Part shown: in pieces, positions 25,401-31,944 of the stretch
Numbering within the stretch: position 1 is the first letter of the stretch
Layout: the number at the start of each line of letters is the position of its first letter
Source: a virus
Direction: 5' to 3' (one strand)
Virus record (IMG/VR): IMGVR_UViG_3300030380_001726
Span: 1 to 34,200 of that record
DNA length: 34,200 bases
Position numbers and translations under genes: made by a program
The notes under the pieces: model-generated
Told to the model about the DNA's origin: nothing
The model's database searches: none
Seen by the model: the letters and a program-made list of their open reading frames with translations, nothing else

Positions 25401-26496
25401 TAATCCATCAAACGGCTCAGGTTTAGGGGCGAGGATAATATTAGCAATAAAAAATGGAACTCATTTTCACGTAGCTATATCAAATGGTTCATCATTTTGG
25501 CAAGACAATTCAACAGTTAGTGCATCAAATTATGTAGATGGTGAATGGCATCATTATGCATTAGCTGTAAATGGTACTTCTGTAAAATTATTTGTAGATG
25601 GTAGTTTATTACACACATACACATCTTCAGTTAGTGCAGGTACTGGAGGTGCAAGGTCTATTACTTTAGGTAGGTTAGGAGATTATAATGGTGAATATTT
25701 TACAGGTAAATTAGACCAATTTAGATTTTATAGCGGTACTTTTGAACAAGATCAGGTATCAAATTTATATAGTGAAACTATTGGTGATAATGATGATTTA
25801 GATTACGGTTCACCTTTTACATCTATAATTAGTGCAAATGCTAATGCAGGATTCTCAATAGCCAAATGGACAGGGAATGGTTCTGCAGGTAAAATTCCTC
25901 ACGGTCTTTCAGCAGTTCCTGAAATGATAATTACAAAAAGATTAACCGGCGCAAGTCCTTGGTACACATATAATGCTTACCTAAACGGAGGAACAAATCC
26001 TGCTCATTATTTTATTAATTTAAATACAAATGATGCTGAAACAAGTAATGGTTCATCAGGTGGTAGTTTATTTAATTCAACACCTCCAACATCAACAATA
26101 TTTAATATTGGAACAAGTTTATCAGGAAGTGGAGATGAATATATAGCTTACTGTTTCCATTCAGTAACAGGATATAGTAAATTTGGAAGTTATACAGGAA
26201 ATGGGGGTTCAAATTCAATTACTGGGTTAGGATTCCAACCTGACTTTGTTATGATAAAAAGCACAGGGAGTGGTTCTTGGGGAATGTATGATAGCGTAAG
26301 AACTGTTTCTATAGGAGATAATGCAGGAACTGCTAATGCAAGACCATACATACTTGCTAATACAAATGGTAAAGAAAATGGTGCAACAAGTGCAAATGTT
26401 AATTTAGATTCTAATGGGTTTTCTATGAATACATCATCAGGTGATTTAAATACAAATGGACAAACTTATATATATATGGCAACAAAAATAAATTAA
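22486..26496 (+). CDS. Large LamG-domain adhesin/tail spike
   Basis: A 1336-residue protein. Three concanavalin/LamG-like folds are seen at about 45-200 (IWFYANN, GQWYHIVITF), 225-435 (SISWWMKTTTTTQQ, NWHNFVLVKD) and 895-1090 (EWHHYALAVNGTSVKLFVDG). Between and after them lie six copies of a module opening with a GFxPDFVWIK-like strand (about 465, 588, 690, 805, 1141, 1245), e.g. GLNFTPDFVWIKERSAAE and GLGFQPDFVMIKSTGSGS, a unit common in marine phage tail proteins (DUF7483-like). LamG folds bind glycans, so this is probably the receptor-binding spike or fibre. It is the largest gene in the window and the last of the structural block. Confidence 0.75.
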   Translation: MAINDKLLKAEAAAGGLTPSEHFGVVLYEGDGSSSHSINGGKFGAAAYTANSGVVTLPDNVIDADNHSVSIWFYANNLTGEQHLMEFDETNRIIFRISSPNNNDWCYIGNSGYFDHGLRFNTGQWYHIVITFSNGNPFKIYRNGSLEYTGGNTNLFANNSNNDVGAGSSTGTANVEGKIDQLRIFHKELSASEVSTLYAETAATVESLSPLGNETVDTLQVLGDTSCTALYKFENNEDDKSGNFNGTGTEIQYAAGRYGQAASFSGADDCIINFGAGGIQATSAVSNSFSISWWMKTTTTTQQKALFNTYGNATGAFGFALEMKGSNGGQIKMFTNYGGTDVNSGFTSNTYNDGNWHNFVLVKDVSGSSMKLYADKEEVLNITISTSAHVGNPLVFGNYTDHPSATYKYTGLLDQARTFNKAISTSEIATLYEENSLAASYRFEGNSSDDTRNNDGTDSNVTYEFGLNFTPDFVWIKERSAAESHRLFDTTRGATKRLFSDNTNAESTASDSLTSFDTGGFTVGSSAAVNQDGQDYVAWAWKANGGTTSSNTDGTNTSTVQVNQDAGFSIVQGTASGGLNTVNSFGHGLGVKPDLIILKSKTSTDNWYVYHKSTGAGKRLDLNDSGSYSSTSQVWANTEPTTSVFSIKDGQAVNVGATFIAYAFAEVENFSKFGSYVGNGSTDGPIVETGFEPAFLIIKRTDTDPTSGGDTTWLMYDNKRSPVNPRKKRLWADNSAAEAEYTQYSIDFLSNGFQLKDGTSGYAQNTNGGKYIYMAFAADPDTEQPTLARSFGIKTWEGNGSGLSVTGLGFEPGLIWGKARTSANSHSIFDTVRGINKELNSNSTDAQGSLDDGVLSFDSDGWTMGDRENLTQNNEDFVGWSWKADDNEPTIIGGPATLVYKFEDNANDVTGNYNGTANNITYATGKFNKAAQFNGSSSYIDTNFTLPAISSYSISFWFNTSSTVTWNDFLGDNPSNGSGLGARIILAIKNGTHFHVAISNGSSFWQDNSTVSASNYVDGEWHHYALAVNGTSVKLFVDGSLLHTYTSSVSAGTGGARSITLGRLGDYNGEYFTGKLDQFRFYSGTFEQDQVSNLYSETIGDNDDLDYGSPFTSIISANANAGFSIAKWTGNGSAGKIPHGLSAVPEMIITKRLTGASPWYTYNAYLNGGTNPAHYFINLNTNDAETSNGSSGGSLFNSTPPTSTIFNIGTSLSGSGDEYIAYCFHSVTGYSKFGSYTGNGGSNSITGLGFQPDFVMIKSTGSGSWGMYDSVRTVSIGDNAGTANARPYILANTNGKENGATSANVNLDSNGFSMNTSSGDLNTNGQTYIYMATKIN

Positions 26497-26497
26497 A

Positions 26498-26644
26498 ATG
26501 AATGGATTTGAACCAACAATATTAGGAATTAGTGTTTATATAATAACAATAGCAGAGATTAATCAATATTTACAAGGGTTACTTATAATAGCGACGTTGG
26601 TTTATACGATAATCAAGATTCATCAGCTGTTAAATAAAAAATAA
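26498..26644 (+). CDS. Small membrane protein, holin-like
   Basis: A 48-residue protein with one long hydrophobic stretch from ILGISVYIITIAEI into LLIIATLVYTIIKI, then a basic end (HQLLNKK). It could form one or two membrane passages. It starts one base after the spike stop, at the head of the lysis cluster (second membrane protein, endolysin, holin-like). A holin, antiholin or accessory lysis protein is inferred from place and hydrophobicity alone. Confidence 0.55.
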   Translation: MNGFEPTILGISVYIITIAEINQYLQGLLIIATLVYTIIKIHQLLNKK

Positions 26645-26667
26645 TTAACTTTAACAAAAATAAAATT

Positions 26668-26820
26668 ATGAAAAACTTTTTAAATAAAATTTGGAAAGGG
26701 TTACAAGAAGCATTCTGGCTTCAAGTACCTTATATGATATATTCAATTGTATGGTTGTTTTTAACTATGTTTTGGGCAACTCAATTCTTTAAATGGTATG
26801 TCAAAAATTATATAGGATGA
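26668..26820 (+). CDS. Small membrane protein in the lysis cluster
   Basis: A 50-residue protein, MKNFLNKIWKGLQEAFW followed by a membrane helix (MIYSIVWLFLTMFWATQFF) and a short basic end. The basic amphipathic N-terminus and single helix resemble small phage lysis or spanin-like proteins. Its TGA overlaps the ATG of the endolysin (ATGA at 26817-26820), which suggests coupled translation and supports that gene's start at 26817. Confidence 0.6.
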   Translation: MKNFLNKIWKGLQEAFWLQVPYMIYSIVWLFLTMFWATQFFKWYVKNYIG

Positions 26821-27422
26821 AACTTACAGAAAATTTAACATTAAGCGAAGCTATAAGAAGCGAAACCGCAAAAAGAAAATATATAGATAACACACCTGCA
26901 GGAATAGTAGTTGATAATTTAAAACTTACTGCAGAAAAAATATTTCAACCAATAAGAGACCATTTTAAAAAACCAATATATGTATCTAGTATGTATAGAT
27001 GCGAAAGGTTAAATGGTATAATTGGGGGTGCACCTCATAGTAAACATATCACTGGTCAAGCAATAGATATAGACAACGATGGAACTGATGTATCAAATAA
27101 AGATATATTTAACTATATAAAAGATAATCTAGACTTTGATGTGTTAATATGGGAGTTCGGTGATGAATCGCCAAGTTGGGTGCATTGTAGTTATGTTCCT
27201 GGATTGAATCGTAAAATAGTTTTAAGAAATTATTTTGACGAGAATAACAATTCAAAAAGTGTAGAATACAAAGAAGTAAAAAATGTCAAAGAAAAAGAAG
27301 AAGTTCAAAGAAACGAAACTAGGTCAGTTCCTACTAGGGAAGTCAGGTCTGTTTCAAAACCTAGCCGACACAATACCGGACAAAGGAATTCTAGGAGCTC
27401 TAAAGAATCTAATAATATCTGA
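26817..27422 (+). CDS. Endolysin, peptidase M15 family
   Basis: A 201-residue protein if it starts at 26817 (MKLTENLTLSEAIRSETAKR), preferred over an upstream in-frame ATG at 26793 because of the ATGA overlap and because the M15_3 domain normally begins MKLxxNFTLSE. The zinc site is complete: SKHITGQAIDI (His77, Asp84) and the late SWVHCSY (His123), with the substrate-side VSSMYRCERLN. It should cleave peptidoglycan cross-links during lysis. Residues about 150-201 are an unusual basic, Ser/Arg/Lys-rich tail (EVQRNETRSVPTREVRS, then PSRHNTGQRNSRSS). The last 140 bases of its frame also encode the start of the holin-like protein. Confidence 0.85.
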   Translation: MKLTENLTLSEAIRSETAKRKYIDNTPAGIVVDNLKLTAEKIFQPIRDHFKKPIYVSSMYRCERLNGIIGGAPHSKHITGQAIDIDNDGTDVSNKDIFNYIKDNLDFDVLIWEFGDESPSWVHCSYVPGLNRKIVLRNYFDENNNSKSVEYKEVKNVKEKEEVQRNETRSVPTREVRSVSKPSRHNTGQRNSRSSKESNNI

Positions 27423-27699
27423 CGAGGGTTTATCTCAACAAGATAAAGATGTGGCGTTAGAGATGCTTAAAATAGAGTTAGCGGAGTTCGAATCAATCAC
27501 TCGAAGATGGGAAGCTGACGCTATGTCTGATAGTTGGTTAAGTAAAAACGTTCGACCTCTTACTTTAGTTTTTATGGTTTTAGTTTATACAGTAGGTTTC
27601 TTTTTAGAATATCAATTAGAATCGATTAATCAAATCGTATTGCTTATCATAGGTGCATATTTCGGTGGTAGAAGTTTTGAAAAAACTCGCAAATTATAA
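27283..27699 (+). CDS. Holin-like protein with two membrane segments
   Basis: A 138-residue protein: a basic start (MSKKKKKFKETKLGQFLLGK), a soluble helical region with EGLSQQDKDVALEMLKIELA, a RRWEADAMSDSWLSKNVRPL motif, and two membrane helices (about 92-109 and 115-128) with a basic end (RSFEKTRKL). The WLSKNVRPLTLVF succession is typical of a phage holin group that sits with M15 endolysins in Bacteroidetes phages. It should open the inner membrane. Its ATG lies inside the endolysin gene, giving an overlap of 140 bases, far longer than elsewhere in this genome. Confidence 0.75.
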   Translation: MSKKKKKFKETKLGQFLLGKSGLFQNLADTIPDKGILGALKNLIISDEGLSQQDKDVALEMLKIELAEFESITRRWEADAMSDSWLSKNVRPLTLVFMVLVYTVGFFLEYQLESINQIVLLIIGAYFGGRSFEKTRKL

Positions 27700-27747
27700 T
27701 ATAAGTATATTTATAATATAAATAATATATTACTATATTAGTATTAT
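27694..27747 (+). promoter_or_regulatory. AT-rich regulatory region before the early operon
   Basis: TTATAATATAA is present twice (27694-27704 and 27711-27721), then TATATTAGTATTAT (27734-27747) reaches the ATG at 27748. The end TTAGTATTAT repeats the sequence before 3454 (TTAGTATTATA). It divides the lysis block from the recombination/replication block. It could be a promoter with paired operator half-sites; there is no obvious terminator for the late genes. Confidence 0.4.
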
Positions 27748-28134
27748 ATGCGACAAAAACTTATAAAAAAATTAGACAGGGTGTTTAGTGAGTACATAAG
27801 ATTAAAACACGCTGATCATTCTGGTAATTGTAAATGTATTACTTGTGAAAAAACTTTTCATTATAAGAATATTGATGCTGGTCATTTTGTTAGTCGTCGC
27901 CATATTATTACACGTTTCGATGAACTAAACGTTTTTCCTCAATGTAAATATTGTAACAGATTTTTAAATGGTTTACAATACGAATATGGCAAAGCTATTG
28001 ATTCCCGCTATGGTAAAGGAACTGCAGATAAATTAATGGCTAAAAGTAAATCAAACGAAAGATTAGAAACAGAAAAAATTGAAGAATTATTTGCTTTTTA
28101 TAAAAAAAATTTAATAACTTTGAAAAATAAATAA
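27748..28134 (+). CDS. NinG/Rap-like recombination endonuclease
   Basis: A 128-residue protein matching the lambda NinG (Rap) family: a Zn-binding Cys set CKCITCEKTF (28, 30, 33), DAGHFVSRRH (43-52) and a second set FPQCKYCNRFLNGL (Cys66, Cys69), as in HNH-like nucleases, with a Lys-rich helical tail. In lambda this group resolves branched DNA and aids recombination. It starts the early block, directly downstream of the AT-rich control stretch. The full motif set makes the family firm; the specific reaction in this phage is inferred. Confidence 0.8.
   Translation: MRQKLIKKLDRVFSEYIRLKHADHSGNCKCITCEKTFHYKNIDAGHFVSRRHIITRFDELNVFPQCKYCNRFLNGLQYEYGKAIDSRYGKGTADKLMAKSKSNERLETEKIEELFAFYKKNLITLKNK
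28090..28122 (+). promoter_or_regulatory. Candidate Bacteroidetes promoter inside the end of the NinG gene
   Basis: TTTG at 28090-28093, 21 bases, then TAACTTTG at 28115-28122, in agreement with the Bacteroidetes -33/-7 consensus (TTTG ... TAnnTTTG). The start codon at 28142 follows by 20 bases. It could drive the replication genes independently of the AT-rich region at 27694. Confidence 0.5.
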
Positions 28135-28141
28135 CACACAA

Positions 28142-28441
28142 ATGCAATTAAATAATATAATCACAAATACAAAACCTGTTGCTGACTCATTTGTAAACGA
28201 CCAATTAAAATGGCGTAGAGAACGCATCGAGAAACTTACCAAAGAACGTAACTTATATAAAAAGGCTTACGAACAAGAATGCAAGTATGTAAGAACACTT
28301 AGCGAATTAGTTAATTTTATGATTTCAGATATGGAAAATGTAGTTGGTACATTACCTCACGCTGAAAAATTAAAAGAAACATTAGAAAAACATATAAAAG
28401 AACAAAAAGATGGCACTAAAAATAGTAACACCAAAGACTGA
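28142..28441 (+). CDS. Coiled-coil early protein, unknown
   Basis: A 99-residue, charged helical protein. The stretch QLKWRRERIEKLTKERNLYKKA is a likely coiled coil and is followed by CKYVRTLSELVNFMISDMENV. No enzyme motif and no membrane segment is seen. Preceded by a promoter-like -33/-7 pair and overlapping the next gene by 32 bases, it is part of the replication/recombination operon. Similar short coiled-coil proteins are widespread in phages; I assign no function. Confidence 0.65.
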   Translation: MQLNNIITNTKPVADSFVNDQLKWRRERIEKLTKERNLYKKAYEQECKYVRTLSELVNFMISDMENVVGTLPHAEKLKETLEKHIKEQKDGTKNSNTKD

Positions 28442-28985
28442 ATATACATCAACAATAAAGTCAATTCAACAAGGAAAAGACTGGGAGGGTGACGATAAAG
28501 TTATCAGAACAGAATATAAAGTAGAACTAGCTAATGGACAAGTTCCAATATTCAATATTAAAACTAGCGATAACAATCCTAATAGAACGTTTCCTTATAA
28601 AAGCGGAGATGTAATCTGTTACGATATGACAGAAAAAGAACAGTTTAATAAAATTAGGCAGTTCGGTAATTTAAACATTAATAAAACAAAAGCAATGAGC
28701 GAACCAAAAGCAGAAAAACAAACAAGCAGTACCCCAACCAGTACCCCAAAACCTTTATCTCAACAAGAAAGTATCGCATTGTCGGTATCGTTAAAACTTG
28801 CTAAAGAAACTTTTGATAGCGAACTCTGGCAATCTTATAACAAAATACAAGTTAAAGGAAAAACAAAAGCAGAAACAGAAGAGAAAACTAAACAAGCAAT
28901 CTCTGCTGCAAAACAATCAGCTCTTCAAGAGATAGGTCAAATCACAAGAATATATTTTAAAACATTAACAACTAAAGTCGAATAA
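28410..28985 (+). CDS. OB-fold-like, possible ssDNA-binding protein
   Basis: A 191-residue protein in two parts. Residues 1-90 look like a small beta barrel (KTEYTSTIKSIQQGKDWEGD, EYKVELANGQVPIFNIKTSD, FPYKSGDVICYDM), a pattern of OB-fold proteins. A linker of Ser, Thr and Pro (TSSTPTSTPKPLSQQ) leads to a helical C-terminal half (about 115-191) with GKTKAETEEKTKQAISAAK. Its place just before a protein with an SSB-like tail and a helicase supports a DNA-binding replication role. The fold is judged from strand pattern only; a single-strand binding or annealing protein is the leading idea. Confidence 0.45.
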   Translation: MALKIVTPKTEYTSTIKSIQQGKDWEGDDKVIRTEYKVELANGQVPIFNIKTSDNNPNRTFPYKSGDVICYDMTEKEQFNKIRQFGNLNINKTKAMSEPKAEKQTSSTPTSTPKPLSQQESIALSVSLKLAKETFDSELWQSYNKIQVKGKTKAETEEKTKQAISAAKQSALQEIGQITRIYFKTLTTKVE

Positions 28986-28987
28986 CA

Positions 28988-29422
28988 ATGGATCCAATAG
29001 AAAGAAAAAGATTACGAGTAGAGAAATTGATTAATGATTTAAGGTCATTATTTACAGAAAAAGAATTAGGTGTATTAGATTTACCTGAGGAATCGAAGTA
29101 TGGTATAAAACCTAACTACACTTATGGTATGTTTTTTAATAAAGCAAAGCAAGATTATTTTGTAGCTAAATTAGATGTTGACGTATATGGATTTATAATG
29201 TATTTACTACACGAAAAAGTCAGCGAACATATATTAGAAAACAGCGGTAAAATGAAAATTACTATAAAAAATAACAAACCTAGACCAGATAAACCACCTG
29301 GAATGCATGGTTCGTTAGATAGTAACGAATGGAAAAAAAATCAAAAAGAGCTCACTAGCAAGGAACATAGTCCTGATAGAGCAGTAACCTCTAACGCTAG
29401 TGACGATGACCTCCCATTCTAA
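28988..29422 (+). CDS. Early protein with an SSB-type DDDLPF C-terminus
   Basis: A 144-residue protein. The first 95 residues form a charged alpha/beta unit (MDPIERKRLRVEKLINDLRS, AKQDYFVAKLDVDVYGFIMY); about 95-138 is a polar, Pro-rich linker; the last residues are SDDDLPF. Bacterial SSB proteins end in DDDIPF, a tip that binds exonucleases, primase, RecO and other replication partners. The layout body-linker-acidic tip is that of SSB, but the body does not obviously show an OB fold, so it may be a phage SSB replacement or a mimic of the host SSB tail. The stop lies inside the start of the helicase gene. Confidence 0.55.
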   Translation: MDPIERKRLRVEKLINDLRSLFTEKELGVLDLPEESKYGIKPNYTYGMFFNKAKQDYFVAKLDVDVYGFIMYLLHEKVSEHILENSGKMKITIKNNKPRPDKPPGMHGSLDSNEWKKNQKELTSKEHSPDRAVTSNASDDDLPF

Positions 29423-30320
29423 AGGTTTAGTAACATACAAATCACAAGTAGATAAGTTAAACGCCATTAGGCGTGGCGAAATACAAGAGGGTTTATCATT
29501 AGGTATCGAGTCAATAGATGAGTATTGGAGATTTAAATATAATTCTTTCAATATAGTTTTAGGACACGCAAGTACTGGTAAAACAACAACTCTACTATAT
29601 ATGCTTCTTTTGTATTCTATAAAATATGGGTTAAAGTTTTTAATTTATAGTGCAGAAAACGAAGCAACTAGCATAAGTAAAAAGTTAGTAGAATTTTTAA
29701 CAGGTTTACCATTTCATAAAATTGATGATAAAACTTGGTTAGAAAAATTAAAATGGGTGGATAAACATTTTAAGTACATTGACATCGATGAAGTTTATAC
29801 TGCTACAGAATTATTGAACAAAGCATCTGAAATAAAAACAGATTTTAATTATTCGGCATTAATGATAGATCCATATAATTCTTTATTAAGAGATAAGGAA
29901 ACAATGAAATCACACGGTGCGCACGAGTACGATTATGCTGTAATGTCAGATATGCGTTTATTTACAAGAAGAAATAAGTGTTCAATATATTTAGTAACTC
30001 ACGCAGTTACAGAAGCGTTAAGGCATAGGCACCCACACAACCATATGTTTGCCGGTTATATAACACCACCAAGTGCAGGTTCAGCAGAGGGTGGAGGTAA
30101 ATTTTTAAATAAGTCAGATAATTTTATGATCTTACACAGATATACAAATCATCCTGAACTTTGGACCAATACGTTTTTAGCAGTAATAAAAATAAAAGAG
30201 ATTGACAGTGGCGGTAGACCTACACCATTAGATAACCCGATAGTATTTAAATCAATAGCTAATAATGTTGGCTTTAGTTTAAATGGTAAAAATTTATTAC
30301 ATTTAATTAAAAAGCGTTGA
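29406..30320 (+). CDS. DnaB-like replicative helicase (RecA-fold ATPase only)
   Basis: A 304-residue protein with the ATPase of the DnaB/RecA superfamily but no N-terminal DnaB domain. Walker A is GHASTGKTT (about 53-61) and Walker B LMIDPYNS (about 152-159); LVTHAVTEALRHRH carries the sensor-like His. ATG at 29406 is chosen; GTG at 29400 is possible, both inside the end of the previous gene. The ring ATPase should unwind the phage replication fork, with the host polymerase and primase completing synthesis as no others are encoded. Its short length suggests dependence on accessory factors, such as the SSB-tail protein upstream. Confidence 0.75.
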   Translation: MTSHSKGLVTYKSQVDKLNAIRRGEIQEGLSLGIESIDEYWRFKYNSFNIVLGHASTGKTTTLLYMLLLYSIKYGLKFLIYSAENEATSISKKLVEFLTGLPFHKIDDKTWLEKLKWVDKHFKYIDIDEVYTATELLNKASEIKTDFNYSALMIDPYNSLLRDKETMKSHGAHEYDYAVMSDMRLFTRRNKCSIYLVTHAVTEALRHRHPHNHMFAGYITPPSAGSAEGGGKFLNKSDNFMILHRYTNHPELWTNTFLAVIKIKEIDSGGRPTPLDNPIVFKSIANNVGFSLNGKNLLHLIKKR

Positions 30321-30868
30321 TTCTTGAAAAGGCATTTGAAAAACATAAAACGTGGGTCAGGGTAGTTGTATCATTTGGCTGTAATAAAGAAACCGCCGAA
30401 GATATCGTTCAAGAAGCGTATCTAAAAGTTCACGATATGACACTAAAAGGCAAAGACCTTTGGTATAAAGATGAATTAAATTATTGGTATATGTATAAAA
30501 TATTAAGACATTTATATTTGCATTTAAAAATAAAAGAATCAAAAATAAAGATTGCAGAACATTTTGCTAAAAATGAATATGGTCAAACTAAGAATATTTG
30601 GAGAGACGAAGAAGTTTTAAAAGCACCTACGTATGTAAACTATAAACAATTTGATGAAAAGTTTGAAAAGGTTTTATCAGAATTAACTTGGTATGATCGA
30701 AGCATTTTTGAGTTGGTTAGTTCAGGTAAAAAAATATCAGAATTAAGTAGGGAAACAAATATAAATTATGTATCATTGTGGAATACATATACTAAAGTAA
30801 AAAATTATTTAAAATCTAAAATAAAAAATTATGATTGGTTTAGGGGATTTGATAGAAAAAGTAATTAG
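30317..30868 (+). CDS. Sigma-70 family RNA polymerase sigma factor
   Basis: A 183-residue protein with regions 2 and 4. Region 2 has AEDIVQEAYLKVHD (27-40), the core-binding helix, and DELNYWYMYKILRHLYLH; region 4 has LTWYDRSIFELVSSGKKISE and a helix-turn-helix LSRETNINYVSLWNTYTKVK. It is ECF-sized, without region 1.1 or 3. The start is TTG at 30317, overlapping the helicase stop (TTGA), and the gene overlaps the next small gene by 38 bases. It should bind host core polymerase and redirect it to phage promoters, perhaps those marked by the TATTATATATAT box of the late genes (inference). Confidence 0.8.
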   Translation: MILEKAFEKHKTWVRVVVSFGCNKETAEDIVQEAYLKVHDMTLKGKDLWYKDELNYWYMYKILRHLYLHLKIKESKIKIAEHFAKNEYGQTKNIWRDEEVLKAPTYVNYKQFDEKFEKVLSELTWYDRSIFELVSSGKKISELSRETNINYVSLWNTYTKVKNYLKSKIKNYDWFRGFDRKSN

Positions 30869-30995
30869 AGTTATAACATTTGGCCAAGGGAAAAGATTTG
30901 CAAAATGGGTTGCTAAATTATTTGGATACGAAGACTGCGGATGCGACCAACGACAAGAAAAATTAAATAACATTAAATTTAAAATAAAGAGATGA
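30831..30995 (+). CDS. Small CGC-motif protein next to the sigma factor
   Basis: A 54-residue protein: MIGLGDLIEKVIRVITFGQG, then a basic helix RFAKWVAKLFGYEDCGCDQR and QEKLNNIKFKIKR. The DCGCxxRxxxLN motif is one I associate with tiny proteins of Bacteroidetes phages; two Cys so close could bind a metal or form a disulphide. It begins inside the sigma factor gene (38-base overlap) and ends overlapping the next start (ATGA). A regulator of the sigma factor is a possibility from coupling only; the function is unknown. Confidence 0.6.
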   Translation: MIGLGDLIEKVIRVITFGQGKRFAKWVAKLFGYEDCGCDQRQEKLNNIKFKIKR

Positions 30996-31225
30996 GTACT
31001 AAAATTAAAATGACTACAAACGATTATAATCAGTGGTCAAAATTTAAAGGCGTACAAAACAACACAATCACACAAAGCGAACTGAGATTAATCGAGCATT
31101 TACACGCTAAATATTTCGATCATCCATTAGAATCTTTGTGTACTTGCAGGGGTGAAAAGATGAAAGGGAAAATACAGCAATATGTAGATGACATAAATAG
31201 CATCTACGAAAATGGATATAAATAG
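30992..31225 (+). CDS. Small early protein, unknown
   Basis: A 77-residue protein starting MSTKIKMTTNDYNQWSKFKG, with a helical SELRLIEHLHAKYFDHPLES and a CTCRGEKMKGKIQQYVDDIN segment. The two Cys (CTC) and the helix pattern suggest a compact metal-binding or protein-binding unit like others of its kind near replication genes of Bacteroidetes phages. It overlaps both neighbours (ATGA with the previous, 14 bases with the next). No function assigned. Confidence 0.6.
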   Translation: MSTKIKMTTNDYNQWSKFKGVQNNTITQSELRLIEHLHAKYFDHPLESLCTCRGEKMKGKIQQYVDDINSIYENGYK

Positions 31226-31643
31226 TGTACACGAGTGGGAACAAGTTGTAGTAAAAATATTAAATCTTGATGGTTGGAATCTTGAATGGTGTGGTGGTGA
31301 CTTTACTCATTACGACGCTAAAGGTAAAACCCGAAAAGGTAAAGAATGTGTAATTGAAATAAAATTTAGAAATAAATATTATAAAACTAAAATGTTAGAA
31401 AGAATTAAATACGAAAGGTTAATGGCTTTGCCCGAAGAAGTGCATAAGTTATACCTAGTATTCGACCCGAAAGGAATGTATATATTTTGGTTAAACGATA
31501 TAATATTACCGGTCCAAGAAAAACTAAATTGCCCTGATACAAGTTTGTGGACTAAAGAAAAAAAAGAAAAACAAGTTTATTTATTAGAAGAATCTCAAGC
31601 GAGTTATATAAATTATGAGTCAGGATTTAACAGGAAGCTATAA
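31212..31643 (+). CDS. PD-(D/E)XK-like nuclease/resolvase-like protein
   Basis: A 143-residue protein. The core GWNLEWCGGDFTHYDAKGK followed by KECVIEIKFRNKYYKTKMLE shows an acidic residue (Asp30 or Asp35) and an E-I-K (49-51) signature, the PD-(D/E)XK metal site, with KYERL and YLVFDPKGMYIFWL strands after it. This fold is used by phage nucleases, Holliday junction resolvases and VRR-type proteins. It has no DNA-binding extension. In an operon of overlapping genes leading to the exonuclease, it could process recombination intermediates. The active site is visible; the substrate is not. Confidence 0.6.
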   Translation: MDINSVHEWEQVVVKILNLDGWNLEWCGGDFTHYDAKGKTRKGKECVIEIKFRNKYYKTKMLERIKYERLMALPEEVHKLYLVFDPKGMYIFWLNDIILPVQEKLNCPDTSLWTKEKKEKQVYLLEESQASYINYESGFNRKL

Positions 31644-31944
31644 AAAATTAGAAGCGTTAAAAGAACTAGAGTTAGATACAAATATATTGTATATACTAGA
31701 AGTTTTAAATAAATGGAATAAAGCTAAAGACAATCAACAATTAAAAAAAGTTATTGATGCGTTTTTAGAAATACAATTTTATTTAATAGAATTAAAACGA
31801 GATAAAGATTTGGCAATGCGAGGATTGATAGATTATAAAACCCAACGTAATACAGCGTTAAATGAACTGCAAGAAATTAAAGCAAAATTAAATAATTATG
31901 AAAATAGAAATTTTACCGGAAATCAAAGGGGAGATGCCAAATGA
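31615..31944 (+). CDS. Coiled-coil early protein, unknown
   Basis: A 109-residue almost wholly helical protein: LKELELDTNILYILEVLNKW, then KVIDAFLEIQFYLIELKRDK and NTALNELQEIKAKLNNYE. It is charged, soluble and free of enzyme motifs, with heptad-like spacing in the last half. It overlaps the nuclease-like gene by 29 bases and the next gene by up to 47. I do not recognise it; a small adaptor of the DNA-processing proteins is all that context allows. Confidence 0.55.
   Translation: MSQDLTGSYKKLEALKELELDTNILYILEVLNKWNKAKDNQQLKKVIDAFLEIQFYLIELKRDKDLAMRGLIDYKTQRNTALNELQEIKAKLNNYENRNFTGNQRGDAK

Noticed and set aside
26793-26816. Earlier ATG for the M15 endolysin
   Set aside because: Would add eight residues not typical of the family; the ATG at 26817 gives the standard N-terminus and an ATGA overlap with the previous gene.
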